Below, one piece after another: positions 23,600 to 36,215 of a stretch of DNA of 64,000 nucleotides. The DNA is from Magnolia sinica. Its lineage: Eukaryota; Streptophyta; Magnoliopsida; Magnoliales; Magnoliaceae. Location: assembly GCF_029962835.1 (NCBI RefSeq), contig NC_080588.1:67810501-67874500 (forward strand). The letters run 5' to 3'. The stretch's first letter is position 1; every line of letters starts with the position of its first letter. The notes beneath the pieces are model-generated. The model saw nothing but the letters and a program-made list of their open reading frames with translations. It did no database searches and had not been told where the DNA came from. Position numbers and translations under genes: made by a program.

Positions 23600-24330
23600 A
23601 GGCCTGTGGTGGTCACTTTTCTGCTAAAAAGTCCATGACCAAGATTCTATAGTGTGGCTTTTACAGGCCCACTATGTTCAAGGATACTCATAAGTTTTGC
23701 AAAGCTTGTGAGCGTTGTAAAAAATTGGGAGCATTGTCCCTTCGAAATATGTTGCCTTTGAACCTCATTCTGATCATTGAAGCATTTGATTGCTGGGGCA
23801 TCGATTTCATGGGACCATTCCCCCAATCGTTTGGAAATCTGTATATTTTGCTCGCCGTAGATTATGTCACTAAATGGGTTGAAGCGATTCCGTGTCGAAA
23901 GAATGACCATCGCACGGTAATTAAATTCCTGAAAGAGAACATCCTTTCTCGATTTGGAACGCCTCGAGCCATCATTAGTGATGGGGCTCACACTTTTGTA
24001 ATAGACCATTCGAGAGCTTAATGAAGGGAAATACGGTATCTCTCATAAGGTGAGCACCCCATACCATCCACAGACAAGTGGACAAGCTGAGATTTCTAAT
24101 AGGGAGATTAAACACATTTTGGAGAAAACGGTTAACCCTGATCGTAAGGATTGGTCAATCCGATTGATCGATGCCTTATGGGCATACCGTACTACCTTTA
24201 AAACTCCTATTGGAATGTCTCCCTTTAGACTTGTCTATGGGAAAGCTTGTCACTTGCTGTGGAGCTGGAACATAAAGCATCTTGGGCGATCAAAAATCTT
24301 AATTTCAATCTGACAAGCTGGCTCGCTACG
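23600..24330 (+). pseudogene. pol: Athila-like integrase (fragmented)
   Basis: The zinc-binding end keeps CERCKKLGAL. The catalytic core shows CWGIDFMGPFPQSFGNLYIL (first Asp), PRAIISDGAHTF (second Asp) and [20 protein letters not shown] (Glu). These occupy at least two frames with a break near 24000-24020. The core ends with [20 protein letters not shown] and then degrades. Integrase would join element DNA to the chromosome. Confidence 0.88.
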
Positions 24331-26036
24331 CAAACTTCAATTGAATGAACTTGAAGAAATCCGGAATGAGGCGCATACGAGAATTTGAGAATTTACAAGG
24401 ACAAGGATGAAAGCGTTTCATGACAACATATTCTACGAAAATCATTCACGCCACGAAAGTCCTTTTGTATAATTCTCGATTACATCTCTTTGGGTAAGCT
24501 TCGATCTCGTTGGACCGGCCCTTACATTGTTGTTCTTGCTTATCCTCATGGGGCCGTGAGATAAGAGATCCCGACAATGGCAAGGAGTTTAAAGTAAATG
24601 GACATCGTTTAAAGCCATTTGTCGAGAAATTTGATTCAGAGGACATGTCCATGCCTCGACTGCTCCTGTTTACCAGGATTGATCTCCTAGTCTGATGGAG
24701 GTATAGGTAGGTTTATCGCATTGATTAATTCATGGTCCATTCTTGTCTAGTTGAAGACGTTAAACTTAGCGCTCCTAGGACGCAACCCAAATTTTCATTC
24801 CATTTCACTTTTCTCATTCATTAGTTCAATGTTTGTGGGTAGCATTGCCGCAAACCCTCACGAGACTACAACTCGTCCACTAGGGGTAACCTAGGGGTTT
24901 AAAGGCTTGTTGCATACGCTAAATGCAATCGAAAGCACCTACGAAAGTGGTATAGGTAGGATTTTATTTTGTGTTATTTTTGTTGCCTTTTCTCTCGTGC
25001 TGACCGACACCCATGCTGTGATCTCTTAAAAAGTGTCTCTCTATGCATCATCCAGGTACTATCTTCCCATTACTTCTCATTTACTCATTTTGTCCCATGT
25101 GCATTGCATGCTTATTTCTTTTACATTGAGGACAATGTAGATTTTAGGTTGGGGGTGGGAGATTAGGCTTCCTAATCAGTATGTTCCTAGTCTTGAGCAG
25201 AGATTGTGAAAATTTTTAAAAATTTTTCTAGAATTTCATATGAATTCGAAGCGATTTTGACGGCCATCTTGGATTTAGAACTACAAGATGCGTGATGTTG
25301 GTACTTTATGACTCTTGGATTCAGTCATCTATCAAATTTCAGAGCTAAGTTTGAATTGTTAATCCATTACTAGAATTTGTAGACATTGATTGAGTCATAA
25401 ATTCGCAGGACACATCTCGCTTGCATATTAAGGTTTCAGTTCGATATTAAAGGATTAACTTAGTAATCACTAAACATGAAAGGAACCAACTTGGAAAATT
25501 GAAAGGATTGGGCGAATGGTTTACACCATAGGATTATTCCTTATAGGTGTAGATTTAATTCCCCATGAATGATAAGTGAAACAGTTGGATTTACAGTCTT
25601 TACCTTAGGTTTGCTCCCTATAGGTAAGGATTTGATTCCCCTTCTTGACATTACTTTCAATGGAAAAGTCAAAAATTAAAAGAATAAAAAGATAATGTGT
25701 GAGGCAAGTTCTGGTTATCGTGAATTCTCTTATTGGTTACCAATGATATCCTTAAATAGAGAAATGAATTTTAATGTTTCAAGATTAGACTATGCATCCA
25801 TGGAATTTAATGTTTAGAATTGTTCTAATTAATGGACTAATATTTTGAACTTAGTTACGGAGTTACCGTGTGATTAAGTCTAGGAGAGAAAGTAATGCCA
25901 ACATTGATGAATCTTAGAATTCGAGTATCTGAATTGTTCTTCATAAATCTCTTGAGTTCATAAAAAGTGTCCTGTGTTTCTCAACTTATTTTTCGCATAC
26001 CTTGCTCGGGACTAGCAAGATGCTGGTTGGGGGTTG
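24331..26036 (+). other. Athila 3' non-coding region, no recognisable env
   Basis: After a degraded integrase tail (to about 24695) no ORF with env-like features is seen. The segment ttgaggacaatgtagatttt followed by aggttgggggtggg (25125-25158) is a purine-rich block commonly found downstream of pol in Athila elements. Two imperfect repeats of a ggtttRcWccWtataggt-like unit occur at 25525-25650. The final purine-rich ggttggggg (about 26024-26033) is the probable polypurine tract before the 3' LTR. Confidence 0.65.
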
Positions 26037-28204
26037 TGTTGAGGGTAAAATATTGCATATTAGACCCAGTTGTTGCATAGATTTACACGCATGATACTGT
26101 TTATCGAACTAATTTAATCGTGTTTGTAATGCAGGGTGTGTTTAAGCATGGAGTGAAAAAGGGTGGTAAATGCATGGATTTGACACTCAAGCACCAAAGC
26201 ATGTGACGGACTCCAGAGGATAAAGATCAAAGAAATTACACTTGGGGTCCGAGAAAATTGAGAAATTGAAGCTCAAGTGCCTGAAAAGTGTCCCGAATGC
26301 AAGATCATAGGGTGCCCACCACCCGATCAGTTCAAAACTCCATACGTGGCCTGAGGACCATAAATGACCCGTACACGTGAAATTTCATCCATTGGATCCC
26401 TCTGGAAGTGGTCCAATGCATAGATCAGCCCCTTTAATCGTTAAGTGGGACCCGCTGATATCTGGATATGCTTCAAAGTTGGTCTAGCACGGTCTAAATG
26501 AGATGGCAAAACGGATGGATGGATTAGATTTCTTGATACATCAAGGTGGGGCCCGTATGTGATGTGTGTGTGCACAGCACGCTGAACCGCGTCTCCTTCC
26601 CAAACACCAGATGCGTTCGTAACGGACGGACGACGTCCGTTTTGCGGATGGTAGTGGGCCCAGCGTAATTTTTCGGATGATCCAAGCCATCCATCTTGTA
26701 GAGGGCCATGATTTCTTCAAACCCATGCTAAACTTTTGGACCCATGCAAGCACACGTGCACGATACAGAGGCCATAAGTGGACTGCCCTGCAACGTTCAA
26801 ATTGATGTTTGGGTGATTTCTTCTCTGATTCCGCGTCAATGGACGTTCAAAACTATCCATTCTTGACCGAAATTTCGTCCTGAATCTAATGGACGGGGTA
26901 GATTTCTTCGAAAACACCTCTGTGGGGCCCACCGAACACGTCAGCGCCTCTGCGTACGCCTTACGCGCGTCCGGAAAATCCCGAGATTCGGGGGAGTTGT
27001 GGGCCACGATCATCAATCTTCTCGATGATCTGAACCGTCTAAATGATAGAGAGGGAAGATGCATCCACTTCCACGCTGGCAGAATTGATCAGAAAATGAA
27101 CAGCGGGCCGCACGAAGACTCTGATTACTGGCTGCGAAAGCTGACCCGCGCTTCTTTTGCCGATTCCTTGCTGTGAAAGGATTCTCCTGCACGCACCGAC
27201 TTCAGCCGGGACTCCCTTCCACCGGCCTTGCTGCTATTAAAGGAAGAAAAGGAAAAAAAAAAGGGAGGAGGAAAAAAAAACGTGTGGAGCACGTGGGCAG
27301 AGGCAGCCGTGAATGCTCAGTTTTGGGGCGATCTGCTGGACGTGGCTGAAGACAGGGAGCTTTTTGGATGGTTTTGGGGGCAGGGGACCAAGCTAGAGAT
27401 TGAAGAAAGAGTGAAGTTTTTTTTTTTTCTTTCGTTTCCTTTTATCTTATTTCTTTCCTTCTTGTTTTCTTCTTTCTCTTTTTATTTTCTATTTGCTTTG
27501 GGTATAGGCCAATCATGTGTGGCTAAACCTCTTAGCTAGGGCTAAGAGGTGAAGCCTGTAGCGAGATGAGAGATACTATGTCATGCTTTTAGTTGCTGAA
27601 CTGAATCTGATTTTAGTTGATTATTAAAGGAAGATTTTCTTAGTCTTTAATGGTCTGTTGTGACTGAAATTACAATGGGTCTGCAATGACTTTGAATATC
27701 CCTTTTTCTTTCCCTTTTTATGTTTATGAAGCCAGGAAGCCCTGTTGTTCATCATTGTTCCATGGGCATGGTAGGATGACGGTACCCTTCCTGATCTTCA
27801 TACATTGTTGATTAGTTGGTAATTAGTTTAATTCCGTTGTTTGCTTTGTCTCCTGGGCATGGTTAGATGATGGAATCCATTCTAATTCATATACTTTTCA
27901 TCTCTTAAAAAATCAGATCAAGTAAGTTCAGTTTGAATTCTATAATCCTTGCCGCAGGCATAAGATCTCCCTGATCTCTACAAGTGGATCCTCTGAATCC
28001 CTAGTTTCCTTCCTCTGAATTCCTTAAAGTTTTAGATAATTATTCCACCATTATTCCTTAAATTTCTATTTGGTTAGATCATATCTTAGTCTAGTTCTAT
28101 TCTACCTAGTTTCAGGAAACGTACAAGTTTCAGTCCCTGTGGATTCGACCTCGGTCTTACCGAGTTTATTACTACATCACAACCCTATACTTGGGGAGTG
28201 AACA
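26037..28204 (+). repeat. 3' LTR of the Athila-like element
   Basis: 2168 bp from tgttgagggtaaaatattgc to gagtgaaca. It is nearly identical to the 5' LTR after about 17150 of that copy. In the first third it differs by many small deletions, for example around 26160-26260 and 26590-26680. Confidence 0.95.
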
Positions 28205-28209
28205 CGTTG

Positions 28210-29511
28210 ATGGTGAGAGAATGAAATATGGTAGAATTTATATGGGACTTCAACATAAAGTTAACCATGGAGGAACCATACAAGGTCATGGCCCACATTC
28301 ATGTCTAACCACTAATTATTAGTAAAATCATCGATGCACAGGAAGGCAATAAAGTGTTGAAAAAGATGAGGGAAAGAGCGGGGAATGATACGGAATCCGA
28401 TTGGAGAGTCGGTGTTGATGGGGGATTGCGGTACCGAGGCCGCCTTTGTGTCTCAAATCCCCAGGGACTACGAGAATAAGTTATAAATGTCGCTCATAAC
28501 TCCAAATTGGCAATGCATCCTGGTAATACCAAGATGTACCGGGATCTGAGGCGAAACTATTGGTGGGACAACATGAAAAAGGAAATAGCGGAGTATGTGT
28601 CCCGATGCCTTACTTGTCAATAGGTTAAGGCCGAGCACCGCCGAACACTGGGTCTGTTGCAACCAATGCCCTTAGGAGATTAAAAGTGGGACTTCATATC
28701 TATGGATTTTATTTTCTGCTTGCTCAAGACTAGAAGGGGGCATGACTCAATATGGGTGATTGTGGACTGGTTAACCAAATTAGCCCATTTCGTGCTGATA
28801 AAGACTTCTAGCTCCACCGATGATTTAACAAAGTTGTATATCAAGGAGATAGTGCGACTTCATGGCGTCCTGTTGGAAATTGTATCAGACCGAGACACTC
28901 GATTCACGTCAATTTTCTGGACGCACATCTAAGAAGCTGTGGGAGTAAAGCTGAAATTTAGTACTGCCTTCTACCCACAGACCGATGGGCAAACTAAACG
29001 GGTGAATCAAATGTTAGAAGACATATTACGGGCTCGTGTGTTAGACTTTCAGGAGAGTTGAGACAACTGCCTCCCCTACACCGAGTTCGCCTATAATAAT
29101 AGCTTCTAAGCCAGCATCGGCATGACATCTTATGAAGCTTTGTATGGGCATCTATGCCGAGCCCCACATTGCTGGGAAGAAATTGGCGAGAAAAGCTTGT
29201 TAGGGCTGGATTTGGTACAAATTACGACCAAGAAGATTGGAATTATCCGGCGCCGCCTCTTGACGGCCCAAAGCAGACAGAAAAGCTACGCCGATATGAG
29301 GCGGAGAGACTTAGAATTTAATGCTGGGGACCATGTATTTCTCAAGATTTCTCCCATGAAGGGAGTTGTATGCTTCGACAAGAAGGGAAAGCTTATACCA
29401 CGGTTCATTAGACCCTTCCAGATTCTAGACTGCATAGGTACAGGTGCTTACCACTTGGCCCTACTCACGCCACTCGCCGGAGTGCACAATGTCTTTCATG
29501 TCTCATGTTAA
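28210..29511 (+). pseudogene. pol: Chromovirus integrase (resumed after the Athila insertion, broken)
   Basis: Pol of the outer element resumes here. The zinc-binding module reads AHNSKLAMHPGNTKMYRDLR and then SRCLTCQ (HHCC pattern). The catalytic core follows: [20 protein letters not shown] (Asp), [13 protein letters not shown] (Asp), then the FYPQTDGQT segment near 28970. The C-terminal part (29122-29511) is a 129-residue open stretch with GDHVFLKISPMKGV and FIRPFQILDCIGTGAYHLAL. Stops at several points, mostly TAG, TAA or TGA in an otherwise kept frame, disable it. Confidence 0.88.
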
Positions 29512-29514
29512 AGA

Positions 29515-29742
29515 ACTACGTACCCGACCCTTCGCACATCATCAAGTGGGAACATGTGGAGCTCAAGAAAAATGCCACATACATTCTTTGACCCACTTGA
29601 ATACTAGATAGGAAGGAGCAAGTCTTATGCAACAAATTCATCCCATTGGTCAAAGTATTATGAACCCACCACGATGAAGAAGAAACCACTTGGGAAATGG
29701 AAGTAGAAGTTCGCAAGCATTACCAAAGCCTGCTTCAGTAAT
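29515..29742 (+). pseudogene. Chromodomain-like C-terminus of chromovirus pol (broken)
   Basis: One frame with three internal TGA stops reads PDPSHIIKWEHVELKKNATY, then ILDRKEQVL, IPLVKVL and EEETTWEMEVEVRKHY. This is the pattern of the integrase C-terminal chromodomain that targets chromoviruses to heterochromatin. Two of the stops fall where the family normally has Arg (TGA from CGA) and one where it has Trp. Confidence 0.72.
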
Positions 29743-29780
29743 ATGAACAGGTACAAATTTCGAGGATGAAATTTATTTAT

Positions 29781-29793
29781 AAGGGGGGTAGAT
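29781..29793 (+). other. Polypurine tract of the chromovirus
   Basis: aaggggggtagat lies directly before the 3' LTR start TGTAACG, the expected second-strand primer site. Confidence 0.85.
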
Positions 29794-31327
29794 TGTAACG
29801 TCCTGTTCAACTAGAATAGTGTCTTGAGGCGTCTACGTACGATTTGCCACAGGACCGTTTGCTTAAACGTCTCGTGTTTGGGGTACCACTAACAAATTAA
29901 CCTTAGTTAGCCCATTAGGGTGGACCAGTTTGGTTATGATTGGACTGTGTGTGGGCCTTCAAGGCAGATAACCTGTTTGTGCTTGGCAACAGCTTGTGAG
30001 GGCCGTGCAATGGCCAAGGAAGGTTAGAAAAATCTAAAAATTGAAGAAACCATTTACTGGGCTTGTGGTCCGTCGCAGACTACGAACTTAGTAGACGCTT
30101 AGGAATTAATTATCCACACCGTTTCCAATGACACTTGCCAAACACAACTCACAACAACCTTAACCCAAGACCAGAATTGAAATCTGGCATTTTTAAATGA
30201 AATTGAGATATTAGGCTTTGCAGCTGTCAGATCTCTTCTATTTACGGTGAAGGCCTAAAGTATTTTTTATGCTCGTCTACAAAATCTGGAACCCGATCGT
30301 GAAACGGTGACCGTTGATCACAAATTGGACCCATACGGTAAAACCCCAAGTCCGTTTGCCTTAAAATTTTACACGGCCCTTCATCAGGCCACGGAGCACT
30401 TATTCTATAAAATTTCATAGCCAGGCGGCCATCAGAACCTCCCCAACGGCCAGAATAGACCCCACAGGCCATTTAAAGATCAGAACCGTACGATTAAACC
30501 CCGGGTCCGTTTGTCTTCAAAATTTTCACAGCCCCTCATCGAGCCATTAGACACCTACACACTAAGTTTGGTGGCCAGAGGGGTGATAGAACTGCTCCAA
30601 AGCCAAAAGGAGGTCCTAGAGGGTTATTGTAGGAATAATGTTAGAACTTAAGGCCATTTGGCCCAAACCTAGGAAATAAAATCCTCTTTAACTCTCTCTC
30701 TCACTCACTTTCACAAAAGCAACAAAAGAGAGGAGAGAGTGAAGAAAGAAGAGAAAGAGAAGGGAGAGGAAAGAAGAGAGTGAAGGTGGGCCGTACTTAA
30801 AGGTGGAGCCCAAGGAAGGTTGAGTCTTGCAACTCCTTCCCTCATCCTCAAGAAATCCCACATCCACCACTCCAAGCTTGCTTTCCAATCGGTTGGATAG
30901 GTAAACACCCATCTTTTTGTAATCCTTTGTGTTGAGAGAGGATTTGCATGAAATCCTAACATGCAAATGCATTGCCTCAGGTTTCCGGCCAATCGATCCT
31001 GAGTTCGTCATTTCTAGGTCGTTTCCCAAGATCTCAACGATCCATAGGTGCAGACTATTTCTTAGATGGCCTAGTACCAATTTTAGTGTGAAATTTATAA
31101 TTATGTATGTTTGGGTGATGTATATGAATAAATCTAAGAAAAAACCTAGCCAAGACCTTATATGAAAGACCCTCCCAAATGACATGAAATGATTCTGAAT
31201 TGTTCTTATTCCTCAGATGAATGGGTATGAACTTAGTGATTACATGATTCATCTTATACTTGATTCTTGAATAATGTTTCCTTGTAGCATGTATGATACA
31301 TTAATCCTTGTGGTATTTTTAAGCTAT

Positions 31328-31377
<50 letters not shown>

Positions 31378-34300
31378 CCTTAGTCTCTTCGTTAACCCCA
31401 CACATCATGTATACACATTTATTTCATGTTATTGTTAGTAGTTGCAATTGTAGAAAAATCTGAATTTATAAGTTTGATGTATGAATGCATGACATCACTT
31501 GTGTTAGATGATGAATTCTGATTGATTGAAGTGTTATTGAATACCCTCAAATCCCTAGGTTGGTCAGGAAACTGAGGTAGAAGGTGGTCCCATTGGTAAG
31601 ACTTTCCTGAGGCTAGGCTGGCGGATTTCGGCGGATGCGAATGAGCGACAGTAGTTGGACTATATGGGTCGCTTGTACCCGATGTCGTCCGTCACGTACT
31701 CACGTGGACTCGCATGGTTTAGTCCTCGTACTGACCAACCATATTTTTTAACCCTGTTTGCTCACACTTGTGTGAAACCTGGAATACCCTTCAACCATTG
31801 GAGCCCATTGATAACCATTTGAACCCGATCCACTGACTCGAGAGCCGGCGGGCATGGTGGAATGGGACACTTTGTCTGAGCTGTCGGCCTATGCTGTGGT
31901 GACAAGCCTTCCTGTAGTGACCGCGAGTGATCTCACTTCTCAGCACTCCCCATGTGCTTGAAATCGGGGATGGGGAACCCGATAGGATCAAGGATCACAG
32001 GGTCATGGCCTCACACGTTGAGGGGCCTTGGCTTCGCAGCCAGTTGAGGGCATTGATACATGGGGTGTAATAGTTTTTTCAATCTGTTAGATGAATAAAA
32101 CTAATTAAGAGCTCGACTAACCCTATCACGATCGCATCGCATTAGTTAGGTTGGCGACTCGGCAATTGAGGTCGCAATGAGGGAGTTTGGTCATATGCGA
32201 TCGTTAGACGGAATCGCTCGAGGGAGTGTTGTTGCGTGATCATGCATCATAACATAATACATGCATATGCATTAACAAGACTAGTTATAGATCTGTGAAT
32301 GCATGTCTTTTATTAAATTCATAATATAATTGATGTATGTTATAATTTAATACTAATAGCACATACTGAGTTGATCACTCACTCTCACTCTAGGACGGTG
32401 TTTTAAAACACCAACCAGACTCTTTAGTAGTTGCAGGTGACGCTGAGTATAAGAAGCCTTGTGACGTGGGCCTGGATGAGGAGGACGAGCTGTCCTATTT
32501 CCAGTTGATGGGCGGTTCGCCGTAGATTTTGAAACAGCCGAGCTATATGTCCTAGAGGGAGGGGGGTGAATAGGACTATGCCAAATTAAAACTTAATAGT
32601 AGAATTTAAATAAATTAAATACAGATAGCAATAGACAATCCCACAATGCTGAATTTAAATACAACCTCAAATGTACGAGTATTGAGAGGTTGATACAGAT
32701 GTTGTTCTAAGGACAACCTTACACCATAAAAACCAAGGGTTTATGGCAGTACAACCTTACTAGAACAATTTGTGTATCAAAAACTCAAACTTGATATAGA
32801 GGAATAAATAAATAAATAAACAGCAAGAAAGGAAATCTAATTTATTACAACATTCCCACACATCCACATAAAGATTACAACATTCTCCACAAATGTAATA
32901 AGGGAAATTGCAATCATCCATAAAAGGAAATAAACATTCAAATCACAACACCAGAAATTATAGTGGTTCGTTTGTGTGTACACCAACTGTTTAGACAAAC
33001 AGCCACACAACTACTCCACTCGTAATATCCTCACACAGTGGATATTAGCGTTCATTATGAAAATAAGTTTTTTTAGATTCACCTAAAACCCTCACACTTG
33101 TGTCTTTCAAGTAAGCTTACACAATTCAAAAACCCCACACTCTGAGTTTTTTGGATCACCTCAGACAAACCACAATAGAGATTTTTCAAGCTCAATCTCA
33201 ATGAAAACTAAAACAAAGGAATTTACAAAAACTGTAAAATACCTGGATATTCTCCTTTAGATGTAGCCCGGAAGAACCAAGTCGGAGTAGAAGTTCAACA
33301 TTGAAGTTTAATGTTCAAACTCATTTATGAAATGGTTCTAAGTTCTAAATTGATTTTAGATTTAAAGTACCTTGGGCTAGCTTGATTTGATTTTGATTCC
33401 AAGAAATGGGAATACTACAATCCCTCTTTCAAATAAAATTGGAATGCGAAAATTCAAAATCAAATGTAAAGAAAGCTATTAAAAGAGAATATTAAATGAG
33501 CACAATATAGCTTAAAATAATGACTAACTTATCTCTCAAAGTGACGTATTGATTAAGCTTGAATTCAATGAAAAACTCTGAAATTCGTGGTCTATTTATA
33601 AGTGAAGAAATCGCGTTCATGATTGGTCCTGTGGACACTACGACTGGTCGTAAACCAACTGATTTTTAAAATTTTGAGCGTGATCGGATAAAGCCGTTCC
33701 ACGACTGGTCATAGGACCTTTACGACCGGTCGAGGGACCTCCACGACTGGCCGTGTGGAACCTGGAATAGTTGCTGAACTTTGAATCGTTGCTGCAGGAC
33801 TGGTCATGAATGAGTCGAGCACTATTCACATGACCAGTTGAAAAGTCTCCATAACTGGTCGTGGCTTAACAAAAAATTTTAAAAATTTTAAACAAACTTA
33901 GGACTGGTCGAGGAATTTTTTGGACTAGTTAAGCCAGTGCTAGGACTAGTTAAACAGAGTTCAGGACTAGTCGAGAAACAGTTTATTCACTTATAAAATG
34001 ATCTAATTGAATTATGTATTCAAAATGACCTACCCTAAGGCCAATCTAAGGTCATTCATACCTTAAAAGTAATGTATGAACATTGAGCTTCTTTTTCTTT
34101 AAGTTGATAGTTGTTCTTTGAAGTTGGCGAAGCTTGAGATCTTGTCATAAGATAAAGCTTGAAATTGACTAATATTGAAGCTTGAACTTGAGTATTAAAG
34201 TCTAGGAGCGTTGTTTTGACTTGTACGAAACTTTGAACTTTTTTGAACTCTTGAATCTTGAAAGCTTAAATTCACTATTGACGTTGTACATAAACATAAA

Positions 34301-34758
34301 CTAGTACACTTGCCTTTGAAGTTCTTGAACAGAAGACCCTTGTTCTTAAGAGATGCACAGACTTCATTATGAAGATGAGCTACACAAGACAGATTCCAAG
34401 AGAGGTTTTGGCACTAGAAAATTTAACAATTTAGGAGCTAGAATCCTTAGCACTTATAGATTTCGCGGGCGGACTTGGGTCACTGAGTAGGGGACTTAGT
34501 GCATCATTCTTTGGACATATCATTTTTTGTATTTTGTTGGGCAACTCCTTATGCGACCCATTGTTATATCTTTTGGACTTGTATACATTTTGTCATTTCC
34601 ATTTCAGCAGACTGGTTGTGATTGTGATTCTTGTTTCAAGTAATTCCATACTGCTCATTAAACCTGATTAAACGCAAAACAGTAAAATTGGATATAAGTG
34701 ATACCCGGGAACTTGGGAGTCGAGTGAATGCACGACCCCCAATTTTCAGGGTGTTACA
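29794..34758 (+). repeat. 3' LTR of the chromovirus, interrupted by a solo LTR
   Basis: The LTR runs from TGTAACGTCC to ggtgttaca. It is collinear with 7504-10505 up to 32529 and again from about 34464. An (AT)n tract of about 44 bp (about 31330-31372) is expanded relative to the 5' LTR. Short ORFs inside correspond to LTR sequence, not genes. Confidence 0.95.
32530..34458 (-). mobile_element. Solo LTR of a SIRE-like Ty1/copia family
   Basis: Flanked by GATTT on both sides (32525-32529 and 34459-34463). It is the reverse complement of the SIRE-like LTR at 49609-51466: it carries the G-rich cctagaggga-ggggggtgaa block near its 3' end (32551-32570), a TATA box (ctatttata, 33592-33600, minus strand) and a cluster of ctggtcgt/actagtt motifs. 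One terminus is TTTCA; the other reads TATAAGTG on the minus strand instead of TG. No internal domain is present, so it is a solo LTR left by LTR-LTR recombination. Confidence 0.88.
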
Positions 34759-34763
34759 ATATA

Positions 34764-35530
34764 ACTACTGAAAATCATTTGCCAAAAAAATCTTACTATG
34801 ACATGTGTTGTCGCCCATCTTTAAGCATTCGTATGTGCCATATTGCTAATTTAGCATGTTCTTGCTCAAATTTGATCGATCTTGCTTTACCTCCTACGAG
34901 CTTCTGGATATATACCTATAAATAAATGGAGAACAAGGAGACATTGGGGGCACTAGTTATGGCCAGAAATGCTCTGATGCCTAAGTTAGGGGTATGGACT
35001 CACAGTAGGTATAGTAGAATCGGGAAAGTTATGTGTATCTTTCTCTTGAGCAGGGTGATGTATTTATAGGTTAGCGAGGTAGTTTATGTATCCGAGTAGA
35101 TATATGAGATATGCTGGAGAGGCCTATATTGGAATTGGAATTTGTTCATGAATATTTTTCTGATTATGCCTACATTGGCGTGATCTTCGGCTGAGACTTC
35201 ACTAGGGAATCCTGTCCATTTACAGTGCAGGACTCTCTCTAGATGTTTCCGTTTCAAGCCCAAGGTCGACATCCGAGGTCAAGATTAGCATTCGTTCTTG
35301 AGGTTGGATTGGAGGTTGAGGTCGAGGTTGTCATCCGAAGTCAAGGTCAAGGTCAAGGTCGACATTTAGGGTTGGGATCGGTGCTTGTAGTCAAGATCTG
35401 CAAGTTTTGTTGGTGAGTCTTATTTTTGATCTGGTTTAATTATTTCAACTCGGTCACTAAGTCTTTCTGCTCAGCTCATTTTCTCTAACCCTTATATATT
35501 TTAAAGAGCCTTTTTAGATGCTATTGTTGC
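34764..35530. other. Original UGT 3' flank continued, duplicated at 45738-46425
   Basis: This aligns with 45738-46425 from actactgaaaatcatt onward, through gatgcctaagt, ggtgatgtatttataggtta, a block of gaggtcRaggtcRagg repeats and tcttattt...ggtttaatt. No gene is seen. It is the continuation of 6952-7503 once the chromovirus is removed. Confidence 0.85.
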
Positions 35531-36215
35531 CACATGTCTTATACATTAGGTCAGCTCAATTTTAACCATAACATAACACATGCCAGTGTCTAAAGAAAAT
35601 AAAATTCCAAGGAAAATCATACTTTTGCCAAACAATAAATTATATAATATATATATATATATATATATAAAATAAATTTTTAAAAATTCTTGTTAAAAGA
35701 TATACAACATTTTATGCTTTCCATGAATCCCAACGGGTCGCATGAAAGAGAACTTTTAGCCTCCTCCCATAAAAGATAGGTGTGCTACCAGGTGTGTTAT
35801 ACAATAGTATTATGAGCTATTTTATATACTCTAGTTTTGCTAAGCCCACACCTGATTAAAATAAAAACTCATGTAGATGCCACCCATCATCATGGCATGC
35901 TATGTCTAAGATCCAAACCATCCAATGGAAATGCACCACTGCATTGATGCCCTGGCCCCAATAATCAGGCTAATTGATAAGGTGGGCCACAATTTGTAAA
36001 ACAAATGTATGGGTCATATATTCTCTAGTTTTGCTAGGCCCACACTGTGTGTGTATTCTTTAAAAAATAATGATTTTAACTCATTATCCTCTTTTCATGA
36101 CTGAGGCTTATGAGTTAATTGTATTTTTGACACGGATTTCCTGAGGAATCCTTTTGCAAGAAGTTCCAGCAGTGAAAGCTTAGGTGGGGCCACCATTATG
36201 TTTTTGAGAAATAGG
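35531..36215. other. Intergenic stretch with AT microsatellite and dispersed-repeat fragments
   Basis: No gene is seen. An (AT)n tract lies at about 35643-35670. A block at about 35840-36060 holds ggtgggccacaatttgt-type sequence like the dispersed repeats elsewhere. The last five bases (36211-36215, ATAGG) are the probable target duplication of the next element; the other side reads ATACG. Confidence 0.5.

Larger units (their letters stand above)
16484..28204 (+). mobile_element. Athila-like Ty3 retrotransposon nested in the chromovirus
   Basis: Flanked by the 5-bp duplication CGTTG (16479-16483 and 28205-28209). LTRs of 2212 and 2168 bp start TGTTGAGGG and end gtgaaca. The primer site tggcgccgttgccgggg is the Athila/Tat hallmark. 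Gene order is gag, protease, reverse transcriptase, RNase H, integrase; no env-like ORF can be recognised in the 1.7 kb after integrase. Only 3 mismatches occur in the first 110 aligned LTR bases, against a much higher figure for the host element, so this insertion is the younger one. Confidence 0.95.
7504..34758 (+). mobile_element. Tekay/Del-like Ty3 chromovirus with two nested insertions
   Basis: The element starts TGTAACA and ends TGTTACA and is flanked by a perfect 5-bp duplication, ATATA (7499-7503 and 34759-34763). Its order is: 3.0-kb LTR, degenerate tRNA-Met-type primer site, long leader, extra ORF, gag, protease, reverse transcriptase, RNase H, [Athila insertion], integrase, chromodomain-like tail, polypurine tract, 3' LTR [solo LTR insertion]. 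Pol order and the C-terminal chromodomain remnant mark a chromovirus; the very long LTR suggests Tekay/Del. Removing the insertions leaves roughly 13.6 kb. LTRs differ at 28 of the first 200 aligned bases by eye, so the insertion is old, and every gene has stops or frameshifts. Confidence 0.93.

Noticed and set aside
24331-26036. Env-like gene of the Athila element
   Set aside because: No signal peptide, transmembrane segment or long ORF is visible; only purine-rich blocks and short repeats.
31330-31372. AT-rich run as a replication origin or matrix attachment site
   Set aside because: It is a simple (AT)n microsatellite expanded within one LTR; the other LTR has a shorter (AT)n(AC)n tract.
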